32,373 bases of DNA, taken from Sphingomonadales bacterium UBA658 (GTDB taxonomy: Bacteria; Pseudomonadota; Alphaproteobacteria; Sphingomonadales; Sphingomonadaceae). The stretch lies in the NCBI GenBank assembly GCA_002299195.1, contig DBOA01000115.1, positions 1-32,373 of the forward strand, written 5' to 3'. The translations under genes and the position numbers were made by a program. Numbering within the stretch: position 1 is the stretch's first letter; each line of letters starts with the position of its first letter. The notes beneath the pieces are model-generated. The model ran no database searches, was not told the origin of the DNA, and saw nothing but the letters and a program-made list of their open reading frames with translations. Shown here one piece after another: positions 6,928-14,382 of this stretch.

Positions 6928-8313
6928 TCAGCCTTCATGCTTCAAAGCTTGCCCCAAGTCCTGAATATGCGCCAGTTTTTGGTATAAAGGCTGCCAGTCA
7001 TCCTTTCGGGCAATGGCGTCCCAAATCATCTCGACCTCATCGATCAACATTGCGCAGACGGGGTTGCTTGCCCAATAATCGTCGGACGCGTGGACCGGCG
7101 CATAACCGCGCAAGATGTCTTCAAATGCGGCTTGGTCTGCCCCGTTGGATGCGAATGCGCCCGTCCTTCCGCCTCGGTAGCCGTGGAAAAATGCGGCGAT
7201 GGGGATTTGATCGCGGACCATCGCGCGTTCGGCGGCTTCGACCAGGCGCTTATCCTCCTCTGCGCCCTTCGACACAACGCCCAGTCGCCATAAAAATCGG
7301 CGAATGACCGATTGTTGATACAGGTCGGGAAACCGTTCTAGTGCGGCAATCAGCGGCGGTGCGTCCGACACCAATCGCAGCGCAACCGCGAGTTGGCCAA
7401 GGTTCCAATGCAATGCCTCGGCTTGCCGCCCGAACGCATAAAGTCCGGATTGGTCGAAATAGGCTGCGGTAAAGCTTGGGTCCCATTTTTCGGTGAAGCG
7501 CCACGGGCCATAGTCAAAGCTCTCGCCCGTGATGTTGATATTGTCGGTGTTGAGCACGCCGTGGACGAAGCCTGCGACCATGTATGAACCGGCAAGGTCG
7601 GCCACGCGATCAACCGCTAACTCCAGCAACTGAGCCGCAGGGTTCTCGGACACTTCGACGCAGTAAAGATGCTCGAGGCAATAATGGATGAGCTTGTGCA
7701 TCAGCGCCTCATTGCCCTCCGCCGCGATGCGTTGGAACGTCCCGAAACGTATATGGCTATGGCTGAGCCGCACCATGACGGCGGATCTGGTGGGCGAGGG
7801 CTCATCCCCGCGGATCAATTCTTCGCCGGTTTCAATTAGCGAGAATGTTTTGGAGGTGTTGACCCCAAGCGCTTCGAGCATTTCGGTGGCCAATATCTCA
7901 CGCACACCACCTTTCAGGGTCAGCCTTCCGTCGCCGCGCCGGCTGTACGGCGTGGTGCCCGAACCTTTGGTCCCAAGGTCAAGCAACCGGTCATGGCCGT
8001 CACGCAGCTGCGCGAACAGAAATCCCCGTCCATCGCCAATATCGGGATTGTACACACGGAACTGATGCCCGTGATACCTAAGCGCCAAAGGTTCGGGCAT
8101 GTTATCGGGAAGCGGTTCAAAGCGCCCGAAATGGCGGACCCACGCCGCGTCGTCATATCCATCCAGCCCAACAGTTGCCGCCCACCGGTCGTTGCGAAAA
8201 CGCAGTTTTGTTTCGGGAAAATTTGCCGCGCGCACGGGGTCACCAATTTTTTCGCCCAGACTGGCGATTTGTGGATCAGGGCGGTAGGGAGAGTGCATAG
8301 GTTCGATAATCAT
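6928..8313 (-). CDS. selO: Protein adenylyltransferase SelO (YdiU family)
   Basis: SelO is a pseudokinase-fold enzyme that transfers AMP from ATP to protein Ser/Thr/Tyr; E. coli and Pseudomonas members have been shown to AMPylate proteins under redox control. The 461 aa length is close to the usual 480. Motifs seen: the nucleotide-binding segment GTKGSGTTPYSRRGDGR (114-130), GGVREILATEM (135-145) and the catalytic/metal segment HGVLNTDNINITGESFDYGP (251-270), containing N255, D257, N258 and D267. The C-terminus ends without the selenocysteine/cysteine tail of mitochondrial SelO. ATG 8313 is used; ATG 8298 is possible. It is divergent from the glycosyltransferase gene with only 37 nt between starts. 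Confidence 0.93.
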   Translation of the reverse strand: MIIEPMHSPYRPDPQIASLGEKIGDPVRAANFPETKLRFRNDRWAATVGLDGYDDAAWVRHFGRFEPLPDNMPEPLALRYHGHQFRVYNPDIGDGRGFLFAQLRDGHDRLLDLGTKGSGTTPYSRRGDGRLTLKGGVREILATEMLEALGVNTSKTFSLIETGEELIRGDEPSPTRSAVMVRLSHSHIRFGTFQRIAAEGNEALMHKLIHYCLEHLYCVEVSENPAAQLLELAVDRVADLAGSYMVAGFVHGVLNTDNINITGESFDYGPWRFTEKWDPSFTAAYFDQSGLYAFGRQAEALHWNLGQLAVALRLVSDAPPLIAALERFPDLYQQSVIRRFLWRLGVVSKGAEEDKRLVEAAERAMVRDQIPIAAFFHGYRGGRTGAFASNGADQAAFEDILRGYAPVHASDDYWASNPVCAMLIDEVEMIWDAIARKDDWQPLYQKLAHIQDLGQALKHEG

Positions 8314-8350
8314 TCAAAGCATCTGGGCGGTGCGAGAAGGAAAGGCAAGT

Positions 8351-9499
8351 ATGGCGGCGGTCCGCATCCTCCATTTGCACAGCAGCTTTAACCTTGGCGG
8401 TCAGCAATCGCGCACGGTTCGTCTTATGAACCATTTTGGCGATCAGGCCGAACATACCGTTTTGACGGCGGTTGATGATGCCTTTGGCGCGGCCGAGGCG
8501 ATTGACCGGCGGGTAAAAGTTAACTTCCCGAAAGATGCGGCGCCGTCGCTGAAAGGGATGCCCGCCATTGGCCGCTATCGTCAGCTCGCCCAATATATGA
8601 AAAAATTCCATCTCGTTTTGACGTATAATTGGGGCGCGATGGATGGGGTGATGGCGCATACCTTGTTCACGCGCAGAATGAACTTGCCGCCATTGATCCA
8701 CCATGAGGACGGGTTCAACGATGACGAAGTCGACCGGCTGAAAAAGCGGCGGAACTGGTTTCGCACAATTGCGTTGCAGCGTTCGAATGCGCTGGTCGTT
8801 CCTTCAAAAACGCTTGAGCATATCGCCCGAACCATATGGCATCAGCCGCTGGACAAGATTCGTCGTTTCCCAAATGGCATCGATACCGACCATTTCAATC
8901 GCCGACCGCAGCGCGGATCTTTTCCGGGCTTTCAGAAACGCAATGGAGAGATTGTGGTCGGCACGATCGCAGGGCTGCGCACGAGCAAAAATCTTCCGCG
9001 GCTTGTGCGTGCGGTTGCAGCCGCCGGGCCAAATGTCCGGCTCGCGATTGTGGGTGACGGGCCGGAGCGTGATGCCATCATGGCGGAGGCCGAACGCCTT
9101 GGTATCGCAGACCGTGTGATGATGCCCGGTTTCTTACGTGACCCGGCGCGCTATATTCGCCTGTTCGATATTTTTGCTTTGTCGTCGGATAGCGAGCAAT
9201 ATCCGATCTCACTATTAGAGGCGATGACCAGCGCCCTTCCGGTGGTATCTACCGACGTTGGCGACGTAAAAAATATCGTCGCACGCGAAAACCGTCCGTT
9301 CATCTTCCCGCGCACCGACGAGGCATCTTTGGCGCAAGCCATTAGCGAGTTGGCAAATGATGCCGGACTTCGGGAAAAACTCGGCAGTGCCAACCGCAAT
9401 CTGGCCTGTGCACTATATGATGAAGAGACAATGTTTGCACGTTATCGGCAGCTATATGGTTCCGCCATGAAACGTGCCGATTTTGCGCGACAAAGCTAG
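8351..9499 (+). CDS. Glycosyltransferase family 4 protein
   Basis: A 382 aa retaining GT-B glycosyltransferase, predicted to transfer a sugar from a nucleotide-sugar donor in cell-surface glycan synthesis. The N-terminus has ILHLHSSFNLGGQQSR, a typical acceptor-side Rossmann start with the GGQ loop. The C-terminal GT4 domain shows VVGTIAGLRTSKNLPRLVRA, LAIVGDGPERD and the EX7E motif SEQYPISLLEAM. The ATG at 8351 follows GAAGGAAAGG at good spacing; an in-frame GTG at 8330 is less likely. No other surface-polysaccharide gene lies nearby, so the acceptor cannot be guessed. There is no membrane segment. Confidence 0.92.
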   Translation: MAAVRILHLHSSFNLGGQQSRTVRLMNHFGDQAEHTVLTAVDDAFGAAEAIDRRVKVNFPKDAAPSLKGMPAIGRYRQLAQYMKKFHLVLTYNWGAMDGVMAHTLFTRRMNLPPLIHHEDGFNDDEVDRLKKRRNWFRTIALQRSNALVVPSKTLEHIARTIWHQPLDKIRRFPNGIDTDHFNRRPQRGSFPGFQKRNGEIVVGTIAGLRTSKNLPRLVRAVAAAGPNVRLAIVGDGPERDAIMAEAERLGIADRVMMPGFLRDPARYIRLFDIFALSSDSEQYPISLLEAMTSALPVVSTDVGDVKNIVARENRPFIFPRTDEASLAQAISELANDAGLREKLGSANRNLACALYDEETMFARYRQLYGSAMKRADFARQS

Positions 9500-9510
9500 A
9501 TAATTGCGAT

Positions 9511-9534
9511 AGCGCGCCATCAGGGAAGCGCGCT
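9511..9534 (+). repeat. GC-rich inverted repeat downstream of the glycosyltransferase gene
   Basis: AGCGCGC (9511-9517) and GCGCGCT (9528-9534) form a perfect 7-bp stem with a 10-nt loop, in the 74-nt gap between the glycosyltransferase stop and the next gene. A short TTTT occurs 10 nt after the stem but not directly adjacent, so it would be at best a weak terminator or attenuator. Confidence 0.35.
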
Positions 9535-9573
9535 GAACGGCGCTTTTGAGATAAATATTTAGGGGTTGTGGTT

Positions 9574-10977
9574 GTGTTCAAGGGTCTGAAACCCATTATC
9601 TATGGTGGCCGCGAAGTTTGGCCTTTGGTCGAAGGTGGCAAGGGCGTTGCCGCGACCAATCACGCAAGTTCTGGCGCATGGGCTGCCGCCGGTGGCATTG
9701 GCACGGTGTCGGCGGTTAATGCCGACAGCTATGATGAAAATGGCGAGATGATCCCGCAGGTTTTTCACGGGAAAACACGCGCGGAACGCCATGAAGAGCT
9801 GGTGGAATACGGTATCCGTGGCGGCATTGCGCAGGTTCGCCTGGCGCATGAAATGGCCAATGGCAAAGGCGCCATCAATATAAACGTGCTTTGGGAAATG
9901 GGCGGATCGCAGCGCATTTTGCACGGCATATTGGAAGCGACCAAGGGTATGGTTACCGGCGTCACATGTGGCGCGGGCATGCCTTACAAGCTTTCCGAAA
10001 TTGCGGCGCAATATGGCGTATATTATCTGCCTATCGTCAGCTCCGCACGTGCATTCCGTGCATTGTGGAAACGCGCCTATCACAAGGTGCCCGAATGGTT
10101 GGGTGCAGTAGTTTATGAAGATCCTTGGTTGGCCGGTGGCCATAACGGCCTTTCCAACGCGGAAGATCCACGCAGCCCCGAAGACCCCTATCCGCGAGTA
10201 AAGGCGCTGCGCGATATCATGCGCGCCGAAGGCATTTCGGATGACGTACCCATCGTCATGGCGGGCGGCGTGTGGTTTTTGCGCGACTGGAACAACTGGA
10301 TTGATAATCCAGAGCTGGGGCAAATCGCATTTCAGCTGGGTACGCGGCCATTGCTCACGCAGGAAAGCCCCATTCCACAGGGTTGGAAAGACGCGCTGAC
10401 GAAAATTCCGGAAGACGGCGTGCTGTTGCATCAGTTTTCGCCAACAGGTTTCTATTCAAGCGCGGTCATCAATCCGTTCCTGCTTGAGTTGCAGGCTCGT
10501 TCAGAACGTCAGATTGCCTATGTGCAGGCCGCCGATGCGGAACACACCGCGCAGCTGGATGTCGGCGTGAAGGGCAAGAATTTCTGGGTGAAGCCTGCGG
10601 ACCTGATGAAGGCCCGCGAATGGGATGCACGCGGGTTTACGGTCGCTTTGAAGACACCCGACAACACGTTGGTCTTTGTGACGCCGCCGTCGGGCGAAGT
10701 CATTCGCAAGGATCAGAAGGATTGCATGGGCTGTCTGTCGCATTGCGGATTTTCGTCGTGGAAGGACCATGACAATAATTCGACTGGCCGCCTCGCCGAT
10801 CCGCGTAGCTTCTGCATTCAAAAGGCATTGCAGAACATTGCGCACGGCGCGCCCATCGATGAAAACCTGATGTTCGCAGGGCACAGCGCTTATCTGTTCG
10901 GTAAGGATCCGTTTTATTCGAACGGTTTCGTCCCGACTGTGCAGCAATTGATGGACCGCATCCTGACGGGCGATTGA
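9574..10977 (+). CDS. Nitronate monooxygenase-like FMN protein with C-terminal cysteine cluster
   Basis: A 467 aa flavoprotein of the nitronate monooxygenase/2-nitropropane dioxygenase group (TIM barrel, FMN). Barrel motifs seen include SSGAWAAAGGIGTVSA, TGVTCGAGMPYKL, AGGHNG and DVPIVMAGGVW, then FQLGTRPLLTQESPIP. Family members oxidise alkyl nitronates or act as NAD(P)H-dependent flavin oxidoreductases; the true substrate is unknown here. After the barrel comes an extra region of about 150 residues. It carries C384, C387, C391 and C414 (C-x2-C-x3-C-x22-C), a spacing suggestive of an Fe-S or metal site. I chose GTG 9574 because AGGGG (9561-9565) lies 8 nt upstream; GTG 9568 would leave only 2 nt. 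Confidence 0.85.
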   Translation: MFKGLKPIIYGGREVWPLVEGGKGVAATNHASSGAWAAAGGIGTVSAVNADSYDENGEMIPQVFHGKTRAERHEELVEYGIRGGIAQVRLAHEMANGKGAININVLWEMGGSQRILHGILEATKGMVTGVTCGAGMPYKLSEIAAQYGVYYLPIVSSARAFRALWKRAYHKVPEWLGAVVYEDPWLAGGHNGLSNAEDPRSPEDPYPRVKALRDIMRAEGISDDVPIVMAGGVWFLRDWNNWIDNPELGQIAFQLGTRPLLTQESPIPQGWKDALTKIPEDGVLLHQFSPTGFYSSAVINPFLLELQARSERQIAYVQAADAEHTAQLDVGVKGKNFWVKPADLMKAREWDARGFTVALKTPDNTLVFVTPPSGEVIRKDQKDCMGCLSHCGFSSWKDHDNNSTGRLADPRSFCIQKALQNIAHGAPIDENLMFAGHSAYLFGKDPFYSNGFVPTVQQLMDRILTGD

Positions 10978-11003
10978 CCCTAAGTTTACATTTACAAGAA
11001 ACT

Positions 11004-11035
11004 GCCCTTGGTCGCGTAGCGTTGCGACCAAGGGC
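11004..11035. terminator. Strong bidirectional terminator-like hairpin
   Basis: GCCCTTGGTCGC (11004-11015) and GCGACCAAGGGC (11024-11035) form a perfect 12-bp stem with an 8-nt loop. It lies between the convergent NMO-like gene and amtB, 27 nt after the NMO stop and 70 nt after the amtB stop. The flanks are A/T-rich (TATATAATATT on one side, TTTCTTGTAAATG read on the other), but there is no classic U-run. Confidence 0.7.
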
Positions 11036-11105
11036 TATATAATATTACGTTGCCTTAGCCGAGCAGCTCCTATGCGCTGACGGGTTAGGCCAAGTCAGGG
11101 GCGGC

Positions 11106-12416
11106 TTAATCCAAATCCCAAGCGCGTTCGCCATGGCTTGAAATATCAAGCCCATCACGCTCCTGATCTTCGCTGACACGCATCGGCACAACCATCGAAA
11201 CCAGATAGCCGATGATGAGTGTCACCACGGCGGAATAGGCGCCGACGATGGCCACGGCTTTCACCTGAACCCACAATTGCGATGCCATTCCCGCACCTTC
11301 GGCATAGCCAGCGCCGCCAAGCGCTTCGCTTGCAAAGACCGCAAGCAGGACGGAACCAAGAATTCCGCCGATACCATGCACCGCAAAAACGTCGAGCGAG
11401 TCATCGATTTTTAGCGTGCCTTTGACAAGGCCCACAAACCAGAAGCAGACGACGCCGGCCAATATGCCGAGAATAATCGCGCCGCCGGGGCCAATCACCC
11501 CTGCTGCCGGTGTGATCGTCGCAAGTCCAGCGACTGCGCCGGTTGCAAAGCCGACTGCGGTGGCCTTGCCGACCTTAATACGTTCAATCATCAACCAGAC
11601 AATCGCTGCCACTGAAGCCCCGACATGGGTGTTGATAATGGCGCTGGCGGCCGCGTCATTTGCCGCCAAAGCCGAGCCACCGTTGAAGCCAAACCAGCCC
11701 ACCCAGAGGAGGCCTGCACCGGCTACTGTGAGCGCGGGGCTATGCGGGAGCATAAGCGTTCTGGGAAAGCCAATGCGCTTTCCAAGCATCAACGCGACAA
11801 CAAGCGCTGAAATACCAGCTGTGGTGTGCACAACAATGCCACCTGCGAAATCGATGACGCCCTGGTCGGCCAGAAAGCCGCTGCCCCAAACCCAGCGGGT
11901 CACGGGGACATAAATCAACAGCGACCATAAGGCGCTGAACGCCACCACCCAGCCAAAGCGGGCGCGTTCGACCCATGCGCCGACGATCAGGGCAGGGGTG
12001 ATGATCGCAAATGTCATCTGGAAAAGCGCAAAGGCAAGCTCGCCCGTCGTCTGCCCCTCACGGACAGAATCGAGCAAGCCATTGAACATGACATTTTCAA
12101 GCGAGCCAATGAAGCCGTTGCCGTTGACTGAAAATGCAAGGCTGTAGCCAACCACAATCCAGATCACCGAAGCGATAGCGGCAATTGCGCCGCATTGAAC
12201 GAGGACCGATAAGAAGTTTTTGGCGCGGACCAATCCGCCGTAAAAAAGCGCAAGGCCAGGAAGCGTCATCATCAGCACGAGTGCCGATGCGGTCAAAATC
12301 CACGCACTATCGCCGCTATTGGTTTCAGGGATAGCGACCATGCCGGTCTGTGCCATCGCTGGCGCTGACATGGCTGCGCTTAAAACCAGCGCTGACTGCA
12401 CAAATTTCTGGATCAT
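11106..12416 (-). CDS. amtB: Ammonium transporter AmtB
   Basis: Inner-membrane ammonium channel/transporter with about 11 membrane helices. The 436 aa precursor has an N-terminal signal sequence ending near APAMAQ (residue 23), as in other bacterial Amt proteins. The twin pore histidines H197 (IVVHTTAG) and H347 (AVHGIGG) are present, along with the conserved Asp D189 in VIDFAGG. The C-terminal tail GLDISSHGERAWDLD matches the segment that PII proteins (GlnK) bind. ATG 12416 follows GCGGGA; the open extension to 12473 lies upstream of the signal peptide and is rejected. No glnK gene is adjacent, although glnK-amtB is the common arrangement. Confidence 0.95.
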   Translation of the reverse strand: MIQKFVQSALVLSAAMSAPAMAQTGMVAIPETNSGDSAWILTASALVLMMTLPGLALFYGGLVRAKNFLSVLVQCGAIAAIASVIWIVVGYSLAFSVNGNGFIGSLENVMFNGLLDSVREGQTTGELAFALFQMTFAIITPALIVGAWVERARFGWVVAFSALWSLLIYVPVTRWVWGSGFLADQGVIDFAGGIVVHTTAGISALVVALMLGKRIGFPRTLMLPHSPALTVAGAGLLWVGWFGFNGGSALAANDAAASAIINTHVGASVAAIVWLMIERIKVGKATAVGFATGAVAGLATITPAAGVIGPGGAIILGILAGVVCFWFVGLVKGTLKIDDSLDVFAVHGIGGILGSVLLAVFASEALGGAGYAEGAGMASQLWVQVKAVAIVGAYSAVVTLIIGYLVSMVVPMRVSEDQERDGLDISSHGERAWDLD

Positions 12417-12444
12417 AATTTTTCCCGCCCGCTTATTTGCCACG

Positions 12445-12473
12445 TCTCTAGGCGCGGCGTAACAAAGCCTCAA
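12445..12473 (-). promoter_or_regulatory. Weak candidate promoter for amtB
   Basis: On the minus strand, TTGAGG (12473-12468) and TAGAGA (12450-12445) are 17 nt apart, in the 101-nt gap upstream of amtB. Both boxes match consensus only partly. I saw no sigma-54 (TGGCAC-N5-TTGC) site in this gap, although amtB genes are often NtrC/sigma-54 controlled. Confidence 0.3.
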
Positions 12474-12517
12474 GGCACAAAATTACGGCTAACTTACCGC
12501 AATCGAAAGAAAATTGC

Positions 12518-13516
12518 TTATTGCCAGCCCTCAAGCACCTGATCGGGCGGTCGGTGGCCGTCGGCCCATACGCGGATATTTGTAATCACGCGCTCGCCCG
12601 ATGCTTCGCGTCCCTCGACTGTGGCACTGCCCAAATGCGGAAGTAGCACTGCGTTGGCTATGCTGAGGAACCGCGAGTCAACGGCAGGTTCATGCGTGTA
12701 CACATCAAGCCCAGCGCCCGCGATACGACCACTTTGCAGCGCCTCGATCAAGGCGTCTTCATCGATCAATTCACCGCGTGAGCTGTTGATGACATATGCG
12801 TTGGGTTTCATGTGCGCGATGCGTTCGGCGTTGATGATTTTATCTGTGTCTGTCGTTAGCGGGCAGTGCAGCGTGATGATGTCCGAACGGGCCACCAGCC
12901 GGTCGATGTCGGGTTCGAACGTGACGCCCAGTTCATCCTCAACGCTGGCGGGCAAACGGCTGCGTTTGTTGTAAATGATATTCATGCCAAATGCCTTGGC
13001 GCGCATGGCCACGGCCTCTCCAATTCGGCCAAGACCGATGATGCCAAGCGTCTTGCCACCAATGCGGTGACCCAGCATGCCGGTGGGGCTCCAGCCGCTC
13101 CATTCACCATTGCGCATGGCACGATGTCCTTCGCCAAGCCGGCGGGGCACGTTCAGAATGAGCGCCATCGTCAGGTCAGCGGTGTCGTCCGTAAACACGC
13201 CGGGCGTGTTCGTCACCATGATGCCCTTGGCCTTTGCTGCGGCCAGATCGATGTGATTAACGCCAGCGCCATAGCTCGCAATCAGTTTCAGGCGCGGCGG
13301 GGCAGCGGCGATGATGCTGGCATCGATGGAGTCCGTGACAGTCGGCACGAGCACGTCGCAGTCCGCCATGGCGGCGACAAGCGCGTCGCGGGTGAGGGGG
13401 GTGTCATCAGCATTAAACCGGGTATCGAACAGTTCCGCCATGCGCTTTTCAACAGCAGGAAGAAGCGTGCGGGTGACGCGGACAGATGGACGTTCAATGC
13501 GGCTAAGTTCGGGCAT
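12518..13516 (-). CDS. 2-hydroxyacid dehydrogenase (glyoxylate/hydroxypyruvate reductase-like)
   Basis: A 332 aa D-isomer-specific 2-hydroxyacid dehydrogenase that would interconvert a 2-oxo acid and a D-2-hydroxy acid. The nucleotide-binding motif GLGRIG (161-166) and catalytic residues R247 (NSSRGE), E276 (THEP) and H294 (LPHLGSA) are all present. The sequence after the second beta-strand reads NKRSR; basic residues here often favour NADP(H), as in glyoxylate reductases. Substrate-loop SYGAGVNHID (81-90) also fits glyoxylate/hydroxypyruvate reductases. ATG 13516 gives the full-length N-terminal domain. It lies upstream of amtB on the same strand with a 101-nt gap, and is divergent from the SH3 gene. 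Confidence 0.9.
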   Translation of the reverse strand: MPELSRIERPSVRVTRTLLPAVEKRMAELFDTRFNADDTPLTRDALVAAMADCDVLVPTVTDSIDASIIAAAPPRLKLIASYGAGVNHIDLAAAKAKGIMVTNTPGVFTDDTADLTMALILNVPRRLGEGHRAMRNGEWSGWSPTGMLGHRIGGKTLGIIGLGRIGEAVAMRAKAFGMNIIYNKRSRLPASVEDELGVTFEPDIDRLVARSDIITLHCPLTTDTDKIINAERIAHMKPNAYVINSSRGELIDEDALIEALQSGRIAGAGLDVYTHEPAVDSRFLSIANAVLLPHLGSATVEGREASGERVITNIRVWADGHRPPDQVLEGWQ

Positions 13517-13591
13517 GGCAGTGACTAAAGCCGAATATATCAGAAGGTCAAGACAGGATGGTTGCGCTGCGCGCCGCGCTTACGGTATAGA

Positions 13592-14098
13592 ATGAAGCTG
13601 GTGGTAAAAATTATGGTTAATCAACACAATTCGATCGTGCGTTGCGGTGCATTGGCGCTTGTGCTTTTTGGTGCTGCGTCTGCCGCCGGGCAGGCCCAAC
13701 AAAAGCCGCCTTATTGGGCCTCAATTTCGAAGCCAGAGGCGCGCATGCGTACGGGCCCAAGCACTGAATTCCCCGTTACATGGGTGTATAAACGCGAAAA
13801 CCTGCCCGTGAAGGTCGTGGCGGTGCACAGCGTATGGCGCAAGGTTCAAGACCCCGATGGTGAGCAAGGGTGGCTTCATGTCCGCTTGTTGAGCCCCAAA
13901 CGGGCTGCGATCGTAATCGGTAAGGATATTGGCGCATTGCGTGATGCGCCCGAGGCCAACGCGCATATATCATGGCGCGTGGAGCCCGGTGTGGTCGGGC
14001 TTATCGAAGAATGTGAAAAAGGTTATTGCCGCTTCGAAACCGAAGGGCGCTATGGTTATATTGAAACGGCGCGCATCTGGGGCGACGAAGCGCCCTGA
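13592..14098 (+). CDS. Secreted SH3-domain-like protein
   Basis: A 168 aa exported protein with bacterial SH3-like repeats. A signal peptide is visible at about residues 10-36 (hydrophobic ALALVLFGAASAAG then QAQQ). The mature part opens with a first SH3-like unit (MRTGPSTEFPVTWVYKREN ... WRKVQDPDGEQGWLH). A second follows (ALRDAPEANAHISWRVEPG ... GRYGYIETARIWG). Proteins of this kind are thought to bind cell-wall or other periplasmic ligands; the role here is unknown. ATG 13592 is used; ATG 13613 would shorten the n-region and is also possible. It is convergent with atpC, whose stop is 17 nt away. Confidence 0.82.
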   Translation: MKLVVKIMVNQHNSIVRCGALALVLFGAASAAGQAQQKPPYWASISKPEARMRTGPSTEFPVTWVYKRENLPVKVVAVHSVWRKVQDPDGEQGWLHVRLLSPKRAAIVIGKDIGALRDAPEANAHISWRVEPGVVGLIEECEKGYCRFETEGRYGYIETARIWGDEAP

Positions 14099-14110
14099 GA
14101 CGTAACGCGT

Positions 14111-14124
14111 GAGGCTTAAGCCTC
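14111..14124. repeat. Short palindrome at the end of atpC
   Basis: GAGGCTTAAGCCTC is a perfect 14-nt palindrome overlapping the atpC stop codon, between the convergent SH3 and atpC genes. As RNA it could form a 5-bp stem with a 4-nt loop. It is too weak to call a terminator and has no T-run. Confidence 0.3.
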
Positions 14125-14376
14125 GACGCGCTCCGCCAGAACGGTCAGGCCGTTCTCATTCACTTCTGCAAAGCCACCAGCGATGATGAGGCGCTCGGGT
14201 GTTGCACCCTGCGTCGCGTAAATCTCAAGCGCGGCATCGTTACGCAGCGTGCTCATCATTGGGCTGTGGCCCTCAAGTACACCAAAATCGCCCTCACTAC
14301 CCGGAACGACGACCATATAGACGTCGTCCGAGCGGTAGAGCTTTTCAGGTGTTACGAGTTCGAAACGAAGTGCCAT
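14116..14376 (-). CDS. atpC: F1 ATP synthase epsilon subunit (short form)
   Basis: Epsilon subunit of the F1 central stalk. The 86 aa protein covers the N-terminal beta-sandwich (FELVTPEKLYRSDDVYMVVV, GSEGDFGVLEGHSPMMSTLR, IIAGGFAEVNENGLTVLAERVEA) and then stops. The two C-terminal helices of the E. coli protein (about 139 aa), which inhibit ATP hydrolysis, are absent. The sequence beyond the stop does not encode them in any obvious way. It is 6 nt after atpD and the last gene of the atpHAGDC operon. Confidence 0.93.
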   Translation of the reverse strand: MALRFELVTPEKLYRSDDVYMVVVPGSEGDFGVLEGHSPMMSTLRNDAALEIYATQGATPERLIIAGGFAEVNENGLTVLAERVEA

Positions 14377-14382
14377 AATGGC

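Noticed and set aside
12417..12517. Sigma-54 promoter for amtB
   Set aside because: A TGGCAA is present on the minus strand, but no TTGC box follows at the required spacing.
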